Assembly: GCA_015680685.1 (NCBI GenBank)
Contig: MNCI01010808.1
Location: 7,239 to 71,238 of the forward strand
Length of the DNA: 64,000 nt
DNA from: Gnetum montanum
Lineage: Eukaryota; Streptophyta; Gnetopsida; Gnetales; Gnetaceae
Reading direction: 5' to 3'
Position numbers and translations under genes: made by a program. The notes beneath the pieces were generated by a model that worked only from the letters and a program-made list of their open reading frames with translations, did not search any database and was not told the origin of the DNA. Shown here piece after piece: positions 21,300 to 32,417 of the stretch; position 1 is the first letter of the stretch; every line of letters begins with the position of its first letter.

Positions 21300-22054
21300 C
21301 TCCAGTTGGCGAAGAAAGAAAGGATCTTCTAGGGGCTTTTTTTTAGGAGGATCACTTTTTTGGCAAAGACAGAAGACATTTTGAGCATTCGTAGCAGGAG
21401 CGATTAGTCTTTTGGCAAAAATACAGTTCTCTCCATTGGTGATCATTAGCAGCTTTGGAGCAAAGACTACCAAAGGCAAAAGGAGCAGATTAGAGATCGA
21501 GAGATCATCTGGTACAGTTAACAAGGTTTATTGATCAGAAATAGTTGATCAATGGACATTTAGGATTGACCTTCCTTGCATTCCACCTTTGGCTTACAAG
21601 GTAGACCGAGCTTCATTCTGTACTCTTTGTTGAACAATTTTCTTGTTGTTTTATGTATGCTTCACACAGGATAAGCGGAGTTTGCTATTGAAACTTTGTA
21701 TACAATATACTCAGTCTTCAAATCATAACATAAATCTTGGGATTGCGCACTTTCCTAAATTTGATCCACCTTATTGCATTGACGTTGTCATTATTTTGAT
21801 ATATTTACATTTTTTTCTACTCCTATTATGATTCGTTGGATCAGTTTGTTTCATGGAATATCTATATAATACGTATGTTATCACGATATTCATTAATTTA
21901 CTGGTTGAGTAAGTCCCTGTCTAATCAACAAGATCGTTCAGGGCACCGCGGATTTGTTTTCTCCAGCACGGCCCTCGCACGGATCCATGGTTAAGATTGT
22001 GTACATGGATTTTCATTCGGTATTTTTCAGTGATCGATGTTTTCCTTCATTACA

Positions 22055-23759
22055 ACACTATACACATTTGACATCTAGCCTTATTTGGCAACTAAGAGAG
22101 AAGAGAGAAGAGAGAGAGAAAAGAAGAAGTTTGCTGCTGCCAGTGCCAGGATTGTGCCTTTCATTGTCTATCGATAAGCATGCCATCAATCTTTTTCCTT
22201 GCATAACTACTTCAGCACCAGTCCATTCCAAGTGTTCCCTCTAGATCCAATCTATTGTTCTATGATTTCCATCTGCACACACAACATAGTCTTATATTAG
22301 CTAGGGTAAATGAATCACAATGTAGTTAATACCTTGCCTCAGTGTAAGGTCCATTGGTTGAGTTGTGATATGGCTAATGTGGATCTAGAGATATAATATT
22401 GGTGGCTACCTAAGATGTAGGGGTTAAGAAAAAAATGAAAAAATTATACTAGGACCCCCATGACTAAGAGCAAACCTCCGGTAGTGAGAGAATGGAAAAA
22501 GATAAGGAATAAGAAAGACAGAGAAAAAGAAACAATGACAATGCCGATAAAACAAATGTTAAAGATGAAGATGAACAAAATAAATGGTGATTGCAAAAAT
22601 GTTTAAGGGAAAGAAATTAATGGATGCACCAAATAGGAATGTCAGTGGATCCTCCCTAATGCAGGCTCATACCCTTAATTCCCTGACAATCCCACATTCA
22701 AAGAGCCTGTAGGCTCTAGAAATGTCATTGGGAGACAAGAGTTAAAGTCTTAACCACAAGAGTTTACCAAAAAGAAAACAATGCATCAACCAAAATATAG
22801 ACTACTGATACAACCAACAATGAGGTGAAAAGTGGAGGAAGAATGATGGAGAGAAGAGAATGGAATGGAATCCCAAGAACAAGGTGGTGTACAACCCCTT
22901 GTGTATTTTATGGTTAATGTGATCTCATTCCAAATCCACCCTCAAACAAACCACATCTAGTGACTTCACATTAATACATTTGGTCAATCTATCCACTTGA
23001 AGTAACAAGAATGTCTCCACCAAAGAGTCACCACCATTCTGATGAAACAAAAGAGAAGATAGGAAGCGAGGAAGGGCCTTAGTCAGAGAGAAAATTTTTA
23101 TTTAGTTCCATAACCAGTGTTTGTAGCCAAAATGATTATTTCATCTAAGAGGTGTGCTTTGAATTCTCACTTTTTTTTGTTGTATTTATACGTGAGAACC
23201 ACACCATGCAAAGACTTTGTTATTTTTATTTTTATTGGCTTAGCTTCACGAAAATGAAGCAACGTCGGAATGGCAAGGAAAAATCAAGAAAAAAACATCC
23301 AAGCACCCAAGAGAATGCCCAGCACAAGTGTATCAAATCCCCTTGAAGTCACACCCTTTCCAATCCTTGAGTCCTTCCTTAGTTTGAGAAATGCCTAGCC
23401 ACCGATTCGTTGATAGTTCTTATTGTTTAGAAAAAGGACTATACAATTCCAAGCCAAGAGAGACCATAGAAATTTATGGATTTATGGATGAAGTGGACTT
23501 ATTGCTTGTTATACTAAAAGAACCATACCTTAGTATCAACATCATAACTTAGAGGTAAAAACCAAACATTAGCAACCAATAGAAAACAGTTCATACCATC
23601 ATCATGAGCACTTATTGGGTGACAAACTTAACAAAATGGATAACACACACCCACACAAAGAAAAGGAAAAGTATAAATGATGTTGTAAAAATAAAAATAA
23701 GAAAATTTAAAGAAATTTGTAAAAAAAAAATGTGTAAAACAAAAACTTAAAAGGAAACT
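22055..23759. other. Flank between E1 and E3, no gene recognised
   Basis: It begins with a purine-rich stretch (GAGAGAAGAGAG-like, 22100-22130). From about 22440 it carries a repeat shared with 48540-49560. A (GT)-poor, A-rich segment fills 23640-23760. No pol domain that could belong to E3 was found. Confidence 0.45.
22440..23060 (+). repeat. Repeat block R, copy 1
   Basis: It matches 48540-49560 in direct orientation: CCCCCATGACTAAGA / TCCCCATGATAAAGA, then GTCAGTGGATCCTCCC / GTAAGTGGGTCCTTCC, GAGCCTGTAGGCTC / GAGTCTGTGGGCCC, and AATGAGGTGAAAAGTGG / AGTGAGGTGAATTATAG. Copy 2 is longer because of an internal stretch at about 48730-49060. The nature of the repeat is unknown. Confidence 0.6.
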
Positions 23760-24170
23760 AGGGGTCTTGATTAATCAGCATAGGTGACCATCTCCCCCAT
23801 GAATGAATTGAAAGGGAGAGATTTGAAATAGTGAGTGCTTGTTTGAATTTTTCAGAAGTGTCCAATTTCTCCCAATTGACGTTTTTAGGTTAAGGGTTGA
23901 AAGTTTGTAACGCTCTTGCTTCAATGTATCTATGCTTTCATTATGGATGCAAGTTGTTCCCCTAGTTCATTCCATGCACATTAATGAGTTGCTCTTTTGA
24001 TTAGCTATCAACCATTGGGTGTTTTTTTATTGTGTGGTTGCTACATATAGGCACTTTTGTATGTTAGTTTTCTAGGCACACCAGTTGCATGCAGGCAATG
24101 TTGAACATTCCTATATGCCATCACCCTCTATATCACTGTATGTGACGCATGGAACCTTCTTATTTTTGCT

Positions 24171-24650
24171 CTATCCATAAGTGTTTTTCATAGATATTTC
24201 CAGGGAAAGATCATGAATTCCTAGGCATGCATTAATGGTACTCATCCATGCCCTTCCCATTATTATTGGGAAGTCCCCTTTGTCATTGTTTACTTGGATC
24301 ACTAGGAAATCAGCTGGGTATGACCAACCTAACATAGTGGTAATGATGTCCTCCACTAATTCCAAGGGAATAGTGATGGATTGGTCAATCATCTCTAAGT
24401 GAATATTGCTCTTCTTTAGCAGAGGCAAGTTCCAAGCTTTATACATTTCTTGTGATATTAAGTTGACTCCAGAACCTGAGTCTAGAAGAGCTTTATGAGG
24501 TTCATTTCTAGTGACTTGGAGATAGATTAGGGGGCTTCCAGGATTAAATAATTTCTTGGGAAGGTGGCCCACCTTGATCCAATCGGTAACGGTATGTGTT
24601 AACATAACCATGTGCGTTGAGCTTTGTTGTTGATTTGAAGGGAGCTCCAA
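24171..24650 (-). pseudogene. pro: E3 aspartic protease
   Basis: An open stretch of 159 codons. The active-site block is ALLDSGSGVNLISQEMYKAW with a canonical Asp-Ser-Gly, and the second block is FPIIMGRAWMSTINACLG. This is a Ty3/gypsy-type retropepsin and clearly differs from the DDGA protease of E1 and E2. It continues the gag frame upstream. E4 carries a stop-ridden version at about 53820-54300. The stop after the last codon is followed by a tail with no further motif. Confidence 0.85.
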
Positions 24651-25157
24651 AGCCTTATTTGATGAAGAGGCATTTTGAGGTTTAATCGCTTATGGTTTTG
24701 AGATCTTGTTTGGGCTTTTGGTTCTAAAAGAAGGTCTTCTCCTTGTACGGTTGTCAGAACCAGCAGTGGGTTGAAGGTTTACAACTCTCATAGCATTGCG
24801 TTGCTACGATTGAGTGGGTAGTTCCCCTTGCATTATTGGAGCAGGTGGTAAGGAAGCTATCAGTGTGAGAGTGGAGGATGGATTCAAAGGATGGTATGTA
24901 TGTGGTGTATCTCTCCTAGGAGAAGGAGTCTTATAATACTCCCAAGATTTTTAGTGATGTGGTGGTGTCACATGACTGATAGAGTTAGGTGGAGATATTG
25001 TCTATTGCATGTAGTAGCCATATGGATCTGGTTGCCGGTAATGGTATTGTTGCCTTGGCGGTCGCATCCCCCATGACTATGGGTATTGCCATTACTGGTG
25101 TTGCTCAATAGGTTGTGGTAGAGTTCCACTTGGATAATACATTAAGGGTTGGTGGAA

Positions 25158-25813
25158 CTACCTTGGGTTACCTTGGGGATAAGATAACCTTCGAGGTGCT
25201 TTCCGTTTGTTAAGTCTTAGGTTGAGTGCATACACCCCGGACTCTTGTAGATGTGAGATTATTGGACAACATCCCTTAGGATGGTCATATTGGCATATCT
25301 CACATCCACCATCATTGTCTATATATGAATTCACAACCTCTTTGGTGATAGCCATTTTACCCTTACCTTTGTTACATGCATTGACCACTTCTCTCTTCTT
25401 CTTTTTATCATAGTCACTACTTCGCTCCTTAAACTCCTCTACGATTTTTAGAATGATTCCAAATATACTATCCAAGGAGTCCCACATTTGGTCTACCTTA
25501 GCCGACACTTCTGTTGTTAATTTTGATAGTGGCAAGGTTTTCCTATGCACCAACTCTTTGAGTGGTGACTCTTCCTCCTCCTCATAGAATCTCACTCCCC
25601 TTTTTCGGAGGGAAGGATCATGGTTGTACTCTTCTGCACTTTCTCTCTTACGTAGCTCTCCTTCTTCCTTAGCTACTTGTTCTAGCAATTTATGGATCTA
25701 ATGAGACCTACGCTTAGATAATCTCCCTTGGGCATATGTTCCAAGGGTTCTCCTAGTTTCATGTCTAAGTTCATCTACGAGATGGCGTAATTGATCCTAC
25801 TACGAGTAGCCAT
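25158..25813 (-). pseudogene. gag: E3 gag, C-terminal half with zinc knuckle
   Basis: Minus-strand reading from the E2 junction downstream; the stretch 25688-25158 is open for 176 codons. It begins with a Lys/Glu-rich region, then a conserved SKLTTEVSAKVDQMWDSLDS part. A zinc-binding motif CEICQYDHPKGC has the spacing C-x2-C-x3-H-x3-C. E4 repeats it as CNICKYEHARGC. Stops lie between the junction and 25688. The reading continues across the E2 insertion from AQAMA at 44694-44710. Confidence 0.8.
25809..25813. repeat. Target-site duplication of E2, left copy
   Basis: GCCAT directly precedes the TG of the 5' LTR and is repeated at 44689-44693 after the 3' LTR. The uninterrupted relative E4 has a single GCCAT in the same gag context at 55316-55320. 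Confidence 0.9.
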
Positions 25814-26091
25814 TGAAACACCCTAAAATTTCAAGGCATTCTTGCTTCACTAGGTCCTTGTAATTCAAGCAACATCATGGCAGTTCATCAGGAGATGGAT
25901 GCTCTAGTGTTCAGACTGTCCAATTCGATAAGTTTTCTACTCGCGATGTCGATAGGCTCAATGGATCATCCCGCTTGCCCACCTGAGTAGTTCATCTAGC
26001 CGACAGCCTACTTAGAAATAATGAATGGAATTGTTGGCGGTGCTCCGAATGTGCAAAATAGTTCAGCAAGTTTTCTAGTCAAGAAGTTTGC

Positions 26092-26720
26092 TATGCTACG
26101 CTACGCTATGTAGTGTAGAAGGCTTTAGAAGATAGCTGCAGAATGAAATGCTATGCTATGGTACACTACACAGCGTATGATAGCGTAGCAAAAGCTAAAT
26201 AGGCAGTTCCTTCACCCAACACCAAGTCCTTCAACAATGACTCCTTTCACCAGAAAGTGGAAAATTTAGCAAAAAGAAGGTCATGTTGGCTGCTACGCTA
26301 CATAGCATAGTGTAGTGTAGCAACTTTGCAAGAGCACAAAAGGCATCTCAAAGTGCAGGATCAACAAAGTTTGCAAGTTTCGCATTGCAAAAAGTAAAGG
26401 TTGCAGATTGTTAGCATTTTTGCGATTAAGGACAGCTGCTATGCTATGCTACACTATGTAGCATAGCACAGTGTAGAAAAATGCAAAATTAGTTAGAGCA
26501 CTTCAAAGGCTTCCAATGCATGTAATAGGCCTCGATGTTTCCCTCAAATTGGTGGCTATGCTATGCTACGCTGCATAGCATATCACATCATAGCAAGATG
26601 TTATGCTACGCCAACATGCTACACTCTAAAGCGTAGCACAACATAGCAAGATGCTACACTACACCCACATGCTATGCTAAAAAGCATAGCATAGCATGGC
26701 AAGTATCTATGCTATATCAA
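26092..26720. repeat. Palindrome cluster in E2 5' LTR U3
   Basis: At least seven near-palindromes built from GCTATGCTACGC and its complement, for example TACGCTATGTAGTGTAG near 26103 and CTACACTATGTAGCATAG near 26450. Spacing is 50-150 bp. Each could form a hairpin or bind a dimeric factor. The 3' LTR has the same set at 43233-43850. Confidence 0.8.
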
Positions 26721-26887
26721 TGCACTTCACCTTTTTGCGTTGTTAGCATACATATCCAAGTTCTGACAGCATAATTACAGCATGGTAGGCTCGTCAATCA
26801 GCCCTGCATGTCCATGTAGCCTAGACATGTCAATGTGGGCCCAGGATACATGGTGTCCAAATCACATCTTTCACATGCTCCTGATCC

Positions 26888-26895
26888 TATAAATA
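26888..26895 (+). promoter_or_regulatory. TATA box of E2 5' LTR
   Basis: TATAAATA within GATCCTATAAATACC. It is conserved in the E2 3' LTR (44035) and the E1 LTR (21292), and drives the sense genomic transcript. Confidence 0.8.
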
Positions 26896-27560
26896 CCCTG
26901 ATGAATAATGCTCAAAGGGTTGGTGGGTTAGGGAGTTGGATGGTTGGCAAGCAAAAAGAAAATTGTTTTGCAAATTGATAATTTGGAAAGTTAGCATTTT
27001 TGCAAGTTGGCAAACTGACAATCTTGAGCATTGTAAACATTTTGTTTGGCATTGTAAACCGTGATCACTTCCATTTACCCTTCTTCTTTGCTCTTTTCCA
27101 CTATATTTGTAGCATTTTGCATTGTTAACTCCTGAGTTCATGTTTAAGCATACAGCTATCTCGCTCTGAACGTCTTGGTTACTTTTGGAATCTCTGCACT
27201 TTCCAGCATTGCATAACTAATTGTATCCACCTTGACAAAGTGAAGTCATAATCTTGAAGTGGTGCATTTTCTTAACTGCATTTTACTTTTCTTTCCTGCT
27301 TGTCATCACATTTTACATCATTTTCCTCCCTTTTTTTAAAGATTATTATTTTTATGTTATAACTCTTGCTTTCAAATCATATGTTTGCAAAGGTTATAGT
27401 AACATTGACTAAGTTCCTATCTGATTGACCAGACCGTTTAGGGTGCCTTGCCTCTGTTTTATCTAGCACGACCCTCACATAGATCTGGGGTTAAGACTAT
27501 CATGACTAGCAACCTCTCGATGTTTTCCAGCCGTTGACTTTTTTGGTTTCTACAATTTTT

Positions 27561-27576
27561 TGGCGCTAGAAGGAGG
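27561..27576 (+). promoter_or_regulatory. E2 primer binding site, complementary to tRNA-Asn
   Basis: TGGCGCTAGAAGGAGG starts six bases after the LTR end. It is the reverse complement of CCTCCTTCTAGCGCCA, which agrees with my recollection of the 3' end of plant tRNA-Asn(GTT) plus CCA. Confidence 0.75.
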
Positions 27577-28014
27577 ACTTCAGTGTCCTTTTTATGTTTT
27601 ATGGTAGTCCTGTAAGCATTCTTCACTCTGATACACATTAGCACAAAGTTGACACCCGTTTGTGATTGTCTACGTGTTGCACAGTGTGGATTGGTCACTT
27701 CAACGGTTCCTCTGAGACCTTGCATGACATAAAGCCTCCAATTGCCAGTTGACTGGCTTATTTTTTACGGTAGTCTTGCATGCATTCTGTACCTTGTCAC
27801 GCACTAGCATAAACATGACACCCTTTTGCAGTTGTTTATGCATCATGTGGTATGGATCGGTTGCTCTGACAATTCCTTTGTAATCCAACAAGACATAAAG
27901 CCTTTTGATTGCTTTTTGATTTCTTGGTTTTTCTTGTTCACAAAACCGTTTAGCTTCATCAAAATAAATTCCCCAAGCATTGTTGCTAACAACTTTAGTG
28001 CTAAGGTTCCCTTC
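27577..28014 (+). other. E2 leader
   Basis: The untranslated region between primer site and the likely gag start. Short open stretches on either strand show no homology. The part around 27590-27720 and that at 27770-27890 look like a diverged direct duplication (TACGGTAGTCTTGCATGCATTC resembles a TATGGTAGTCCTGTAAGCATTC stretch). Confidence 0.5.
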
Positions 28015-31009
28015 ATGGTTCAAGGAACCATAGGTGCCAAACAACCACTTAGCCCAGTGCAGGAACTATGTCGATCCCTCAAGATCCAAAACCAGGGACA
28101 TGAGGGCTTGGTCCAATGACATGAATGCTATAACTTTTTCTATGCAAAGGTGCAGGTGAACCTGCCCTTGAATGTGCAAGAACTCAAAGATAAACGTATC
28201 TTCAAGTTTTTTTACTACAGTGGGAAGGAATTTGTTCCCAATCCTAGAGCTTTCATTCCTTTGACACAGATGAATCAATGGCTTCTAGACCATCTGGTCT
28301 AGTTGGCTAGACTTAGGGAGTAGTAGGACATGGCATCCAACCATGAAGAGACCTTCCAAGATAGATAGAAGGATCTCAATTCTCAATCCTACAGGGGAGG
28401 TCAAACCAACCCCATCATCGTCCCTCCTACCCAGTCTTTCTGGAGCAACCCATTGTCTATCGTTGCTTCCTTCGTGATCGCACCTACACTTTCGCAACCC
28501 GCAATTACATCTATAATGGGTAGCCATGTAATATCCTCAGCATATCAACGCCCCTATTCCCCTATTTCATTTTCAGCTACTATTCTCCTGCAAACCGTTC
28601 ATCAGCCCATTCCTGTAGCGCATCACATGCCAATCACAGCTACCCTGCCACATGTTCACACCGTACCTACTTCACAGTCATATGCAACTTCCATTTCTAT
28701 TTCCTCATTTACACTTGTCCCACCATCAATGACAAGCCCAAGCCCATCCACATGGTGGACCCCATTCACTGCTCCTCCTGCTACGCTACCATCGTAGATG
28801 TCTTACCACATTCGCCAACAAACCTACCAAATTCTGCAAATGGTACAACCTAGCTCAAGACTATGGTCTATTCCATTGGTGATCCAAGTAGTCTATCTCG
28901 TAACTCAACCCATGGTTACTGCCCCAACAACATCACCTGCCGGGTGGTGGATAGCACAAGCAGAACCGTTCACAGGGGCCACCCCAATGGTATCGCCGAT
29001 GGGTCACATTACTGCCCCCACCACCCCACAGATGGGAGCTACCTTGGTAGTTCCCCAACCGTCTACATCATCACAGGGTCTGGATCAAGCATTCCAGCTT
29101 ATCTAGACCCTTACTAAGGAAATAAAATGCCTCAAGGCTATCAGGTCTAACATGGTACAAGTCATGGACTTTTACCAGAATGACCCTATTAACCCTACAA
29201 TCCTTGCACTAATGCTACCCCCAAGGATGTCCCTCCCCCAATTCATGAAATACAACGGGGACTGGGATCCCAATGCATATCTTGTTACATTTAGGTCTGA
29301 GTCCCTAGTGCTGCAACAATTTTTGCACATGATTATCTACGTCTTTGACATGTCCCTGATTAAAAAGGTCCTAGACTAGTACCGTGCCCTGCCACACTCC
29401 TCCATATCAACCCTAGAGGAGCTTTTGACCCAGTTCATGATGTGCTTCAAGTACAACTTGAAACCAGAAATCATGTTGGATCAACTGATGAGTGTGTAGC
29501 AAGATCCTCTGGAACTGGTCCAGAAGTTCATCCAGCATTGGAGCATAACCCTTAATGAAATTTATGAGCCCATCGCGGAGGTCCACTTACTAGCCATCTT
29601 TAAGGGTGCAATGAATGAATTCATCAAGTCTAAGTTGTACTGCCTCGCTCCTCACACTCTTAGTCAGGCCTTTGCCCAGAATAAGAACATACATGATGTA
29701 GTTGAGGCAAGCAAAGACCTAGCCTATCTTTCTTACAAGAACACCTTCACAAAGAAGGAAAAGGGTAAGGCTACAATAGCCATGGTGGCCGCTGTGGCGA
29801 ATGAGACCAAATCCAAACCTAATAACAATAGTAATAAGAACAAAACAAATTAGCCGCACCCATAGCTAACCCCATGCCCAAGCAGGGCAACACACCACTA
29901 CCTTCCATGCCTGCTCATGAGACATATACACCACCAAAACTGAACTTTCAGTGTAAAGACTGCTCAAAGTATACCCTGCTACTTGTTAAACCTTTAGATC
30001 TTCTGAAGAAGCTACTAGCAATGGGATACATCCAACACAAGTAGATGTTAGAGGAGGGAGCCATGAAACATCAGCGCTACTGTGAGCTCCTTAGGAACCC
30101 CTCTTTGGCCCTGCCCAATGAGCCCCCAGTTCCTAAGGTTTTTAGGCTGGATCGATTTTATGACTACCACCAAAAGTGCGGTCACAACACAAATTACTTT
30201 CTGGCATTGAAGGATGACATCCAAAGGATGATTGATCAAGGAAAAATAGTGTTAGATGAAAGTAACCTAGTACATCCTGAGAATCAATCTTTGCACATCT
30301 ACACTGACCCCCTCAACGCCAACAATGCTATTTATGTCATCAAGACCAGTGGCATTGACAGTAACCCTAGGCCACCCCAGCAACCGTTCATGGTCAACCT
30401 ACCTCAGCGTAGCACACTAGCACCATTAGCAACTGATCAAAGCCCGCAGTAGCCGTTTGTCCTAAGGGCCCCTCCTTGGGTATCTGCACCCATGCCACCT
30501 ATTAGCGAAGCTGCACCATCCCACCTATTAACAGCATTAGCTCTGTTTGTCATCAGGGGGCCAACTCCTTCAACAGCCCCCATCCCACATAAAATAGCTG
30601 CACAACCTTCTCGTCCTAAAAAATAAGAAGTGTATTTCATAGGCAAGATGTTGAGGGGAAGTACCACCTCGAGTATTTCCAAGCCTATGTCTTTACCACC
30701 TACGTCTACACCCTCGTCACCAAAGAGGGATGTTGATACAACCACACAGTCCATGCTGCCCCACCAGAAAGGGTCTGAACCTAGATCTGAAACTGCCCCC
30801 CNCAAGCCTACATCTTCGCCCCCTGCATCCATGCCCTCATCACCAAAGATGAACGTTGCTACAACCACATAGTCTGTGCTGCCTTGCCAAAAAGGGTCTG
30901 AACCCAAATCCAAAACCATTCATCCTTGGGAAATCCATCTCCTAGGACGAATAGAAGAGGAGAAGGACAATAAACAAGGGGGTAGCTAGGACCTCTTGGA
31001 TGCTCTCAC
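28015..31009 (+). pseudogene. gag: E2 gag
   Basis: Likely start ATG at 28015 (MVQGTIGAKQPLSPVQELC), in frame with what follows. The N-terminal part runs into a Pro/Thr/Ser-rich stretch (28453-29106). The retrotransposon gag core is at about 29230-29750: SLPQFMKYNGDWDPNAYL, then ELLTQFMMCFKYNLKPE. The frame changes by one in an A/C-rich run near 29850. The C-terminal part (30045-30452) matches E1 (CELLRNPSLALPNEPPVP), but the knuckle reads YDYHQKCGHNTNYF, losing two cysteines. Stops are scattered, for example at 28318, 28798, 29377, 29497 and 30042. An undetermined base lies at 30802. Confidence 0.85.
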
Positions 31010-31860
31010 TCAGGTCAAGCAAGCTCTAAAACAAAATAACACTACATTGAGCTTGTATGACCTAATCATGACATTTGTCTTACACCATAAGGCTTTGATC
31101 CGCATGTTGAAAGTGATTTTGGTTGATGAAGACATGCTAGTAAGAGAGGAAGTGATCCACTTGATCATGCTTCCCTCTACGCCTGCAGAGCCAAAGCCAT
31201 CCCAACTGACTTTCTGTGATGACTCCATTAGGAAACATCCCAAAAGGGGTCCGGTGACTACAACACCCCTATCCATCATAATTTGGGTCAGCCAACATAG
31301 GATCTAAAGGGTACATGTTGATGATGGGGCTATCATGAATGTTATCCCCTTCCCTATTGCGGGTAAGCTAGGCTTGGTCGATCAGATCAAGCCCATAACG
31401 ACATCATGCCTAAAGTCATTTAATGAGGCACGGGTCATGGTGAAGGGCATGGTCCATAGTGACTTCGTAGCAGGGGATCATTTCCCCACAAACACAACGT
31501 TCATCATGGTCAAAGAGATGCCTAAGTTTAACTTGATCTTGGGGAGGTTATGGTTAGCATAGCTTAGGGTTTTCTCCTCACCCAAACACCAAGAGATCCA
31601 TCTACCCTACACGAGAAAGGAGGTGGTGATCCATGGTAATGAGGTAGTGACACAAGGTATCAATAATGTAGACATGGAATAGGGCTCAGAGGTCATAAGA
31701 TCTGAAAATGAAGCACCTATCTCTGCATGTACTAAACATCCAGCGAAAGAATCTGCTCGGCAAGTCGATTCCCAAAACGAAAATGCATGGGCTGAGTTTC
31801 CCTTCCAAGTGGAGGACAATGGTGTAGACGAAGGTCCTAGAAAAACACCTTGGCCTTATG
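31010..31860 (+). pseudogene. pro: E2 aspartic protease
   Basis: In frame with the C-terminal gag. LTQVKQALKQNNTTLSLYDL links gag to protease as in E1. Active site VDDGAIMNVIPF near 31317-31352, second block FNLILGRLWLA at 31530-31559, then a TAG where E1 has Gln. The acidic C-terminal segment ends near 31860 with SLNPC followed by TGA. Protease is separated from RT by about 5.8 kb, as in E1. Confidence 0.85.
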
Positions 31861-32040
31861 TCTCACTCAACCCATGTTGAGTCAAGAAGCAGCTACGCAT
31901 AGCATAGCAACCTCACTGCTTCCTACCTAGTTACCATCCTTTTTACATTTACCGCCTTTTTTGCTTTACATCTATTCATCTATGCTAGTTACTAGTTAGC
32001 CATTCTTTGAATCATTAGTGTATCATCCCTTTAACACGCA

Positions 32041-32247
32041 ATGGCCCAAAATGGCCCAAAACTATGCTACACTATGGCCCGAAATGGCCTAAAACTAGCG
32101 ATGGCCCGAAATGGCCCAAAACTATGCTACGCTATGGCCCGAAATGGCCTAAAACTAGCTATGGTCCGAAATGGCCTAAAACTAGTGATGGCCCAAAATG
32201 GCCTAAAACTAGTAGGGGCTCGAAATAGCCTAAAACTAAAATAAAGG
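32041..32247 (+). repeat. E2 array A: ATGGCCCGAAATGGCCTAAA units
   Basis: Seven units of 27-33 bp, alternating in part between endings ACTAGC and ACTATGCTACRCT. The 27-base unit equals nine codons, so it gives a spurious open frame (MARNGLKLA repeated). It lies 170-380 bp beyond the stop of the antisense gene. Confidence 0.9.
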
Positions 32248-32417
32248 AATGAAAGTTTAACATAAAATTCAGCACGTAGACAATGCATAAGTTAGCGTAG
32301 AACCACTTTCTTTGCCGAAATTCTCCCTTTTCATTCAAAACTTTTGTCTTTTAAACAATGTTTGCATAAATTCTATAAAATCCAAGATTTCAAAATTTCA
32401 AAAAAAATCCCATGCTA

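Larger units (their letters stand above)
8400..22054 (+). mobile_element. E1: Tat/Ogre-type Ty3/gypsy element, 5' truncated
   Basis: The order is gag, protease, a 5 kb region holding an antisense spliced gene, RT, RNase H, a second archaeal-type RNase H, integrase, a tandem-repeat 3' UTR, polypurine tract and 3' LTR. Dual RNase H and an integrase C-terminus of the HLK.YY type are hallmarks of the plant Tat lineage. The 5' LTR, primer site and first half of gag are missing: homology to E2 starts in mid-gag near 8400. The 3' LTR ends TTACA at 22054. Stop codons interrupt every gene, so this copy is not autonomous. Confidence 0.85.
20462..22054 (+). repeat. E1 3' LTR
   Basis: Starts TGAAACACC, like both E2 LTRs, and ends TTACA. 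U3 contains about six short palindromes of the TACGCTACGTAGCGTA type. A TATA box is at 21292-21299. The downstream blocks GTTCAGGGCACC, CCAGCACGGCCCTC and GGTTAAGA align with E2. ACACT at 22055-22059 would be the target copy, but the partner is lost with the 5' end. Confidence 0.85.
23760..25813 (-). mobile_element. E3, downstream half (gag end, protease, tail)
   Basis: A minus-strand retroelement split by E2: this part joins to 44694-47590. It is recognised by gag, protease and about 400 bp of tail that also align with E4 (53300-53820). No RT, RNase H or integrase lies below 24170, in E3 or in E4 over the aligned part. Either both copies are truncated or the family encodes only gag-pro and depends on other elements. 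Confidence 0.75.
25814..27554 (+). repeat. E2 5' LTR
   Basis: TGAAACACCCTAAAATTTCA ... GTTTCTACA. It aligns along its whole length with 42945-44688. U3 holds the GCTACGC palindrome cluster; R starts after the TATA box at 26888. ATTTTT separates the LTR from the primer site. Confidence 0.95.

Noticed and set aside
32041-32247. Small open frame coding repeated ARNGLKLA units
   Set aside because: The 27-bp repeat unit is nine codons, so any stop-free unit gives an open frame. E1 does not conserve it as coding.
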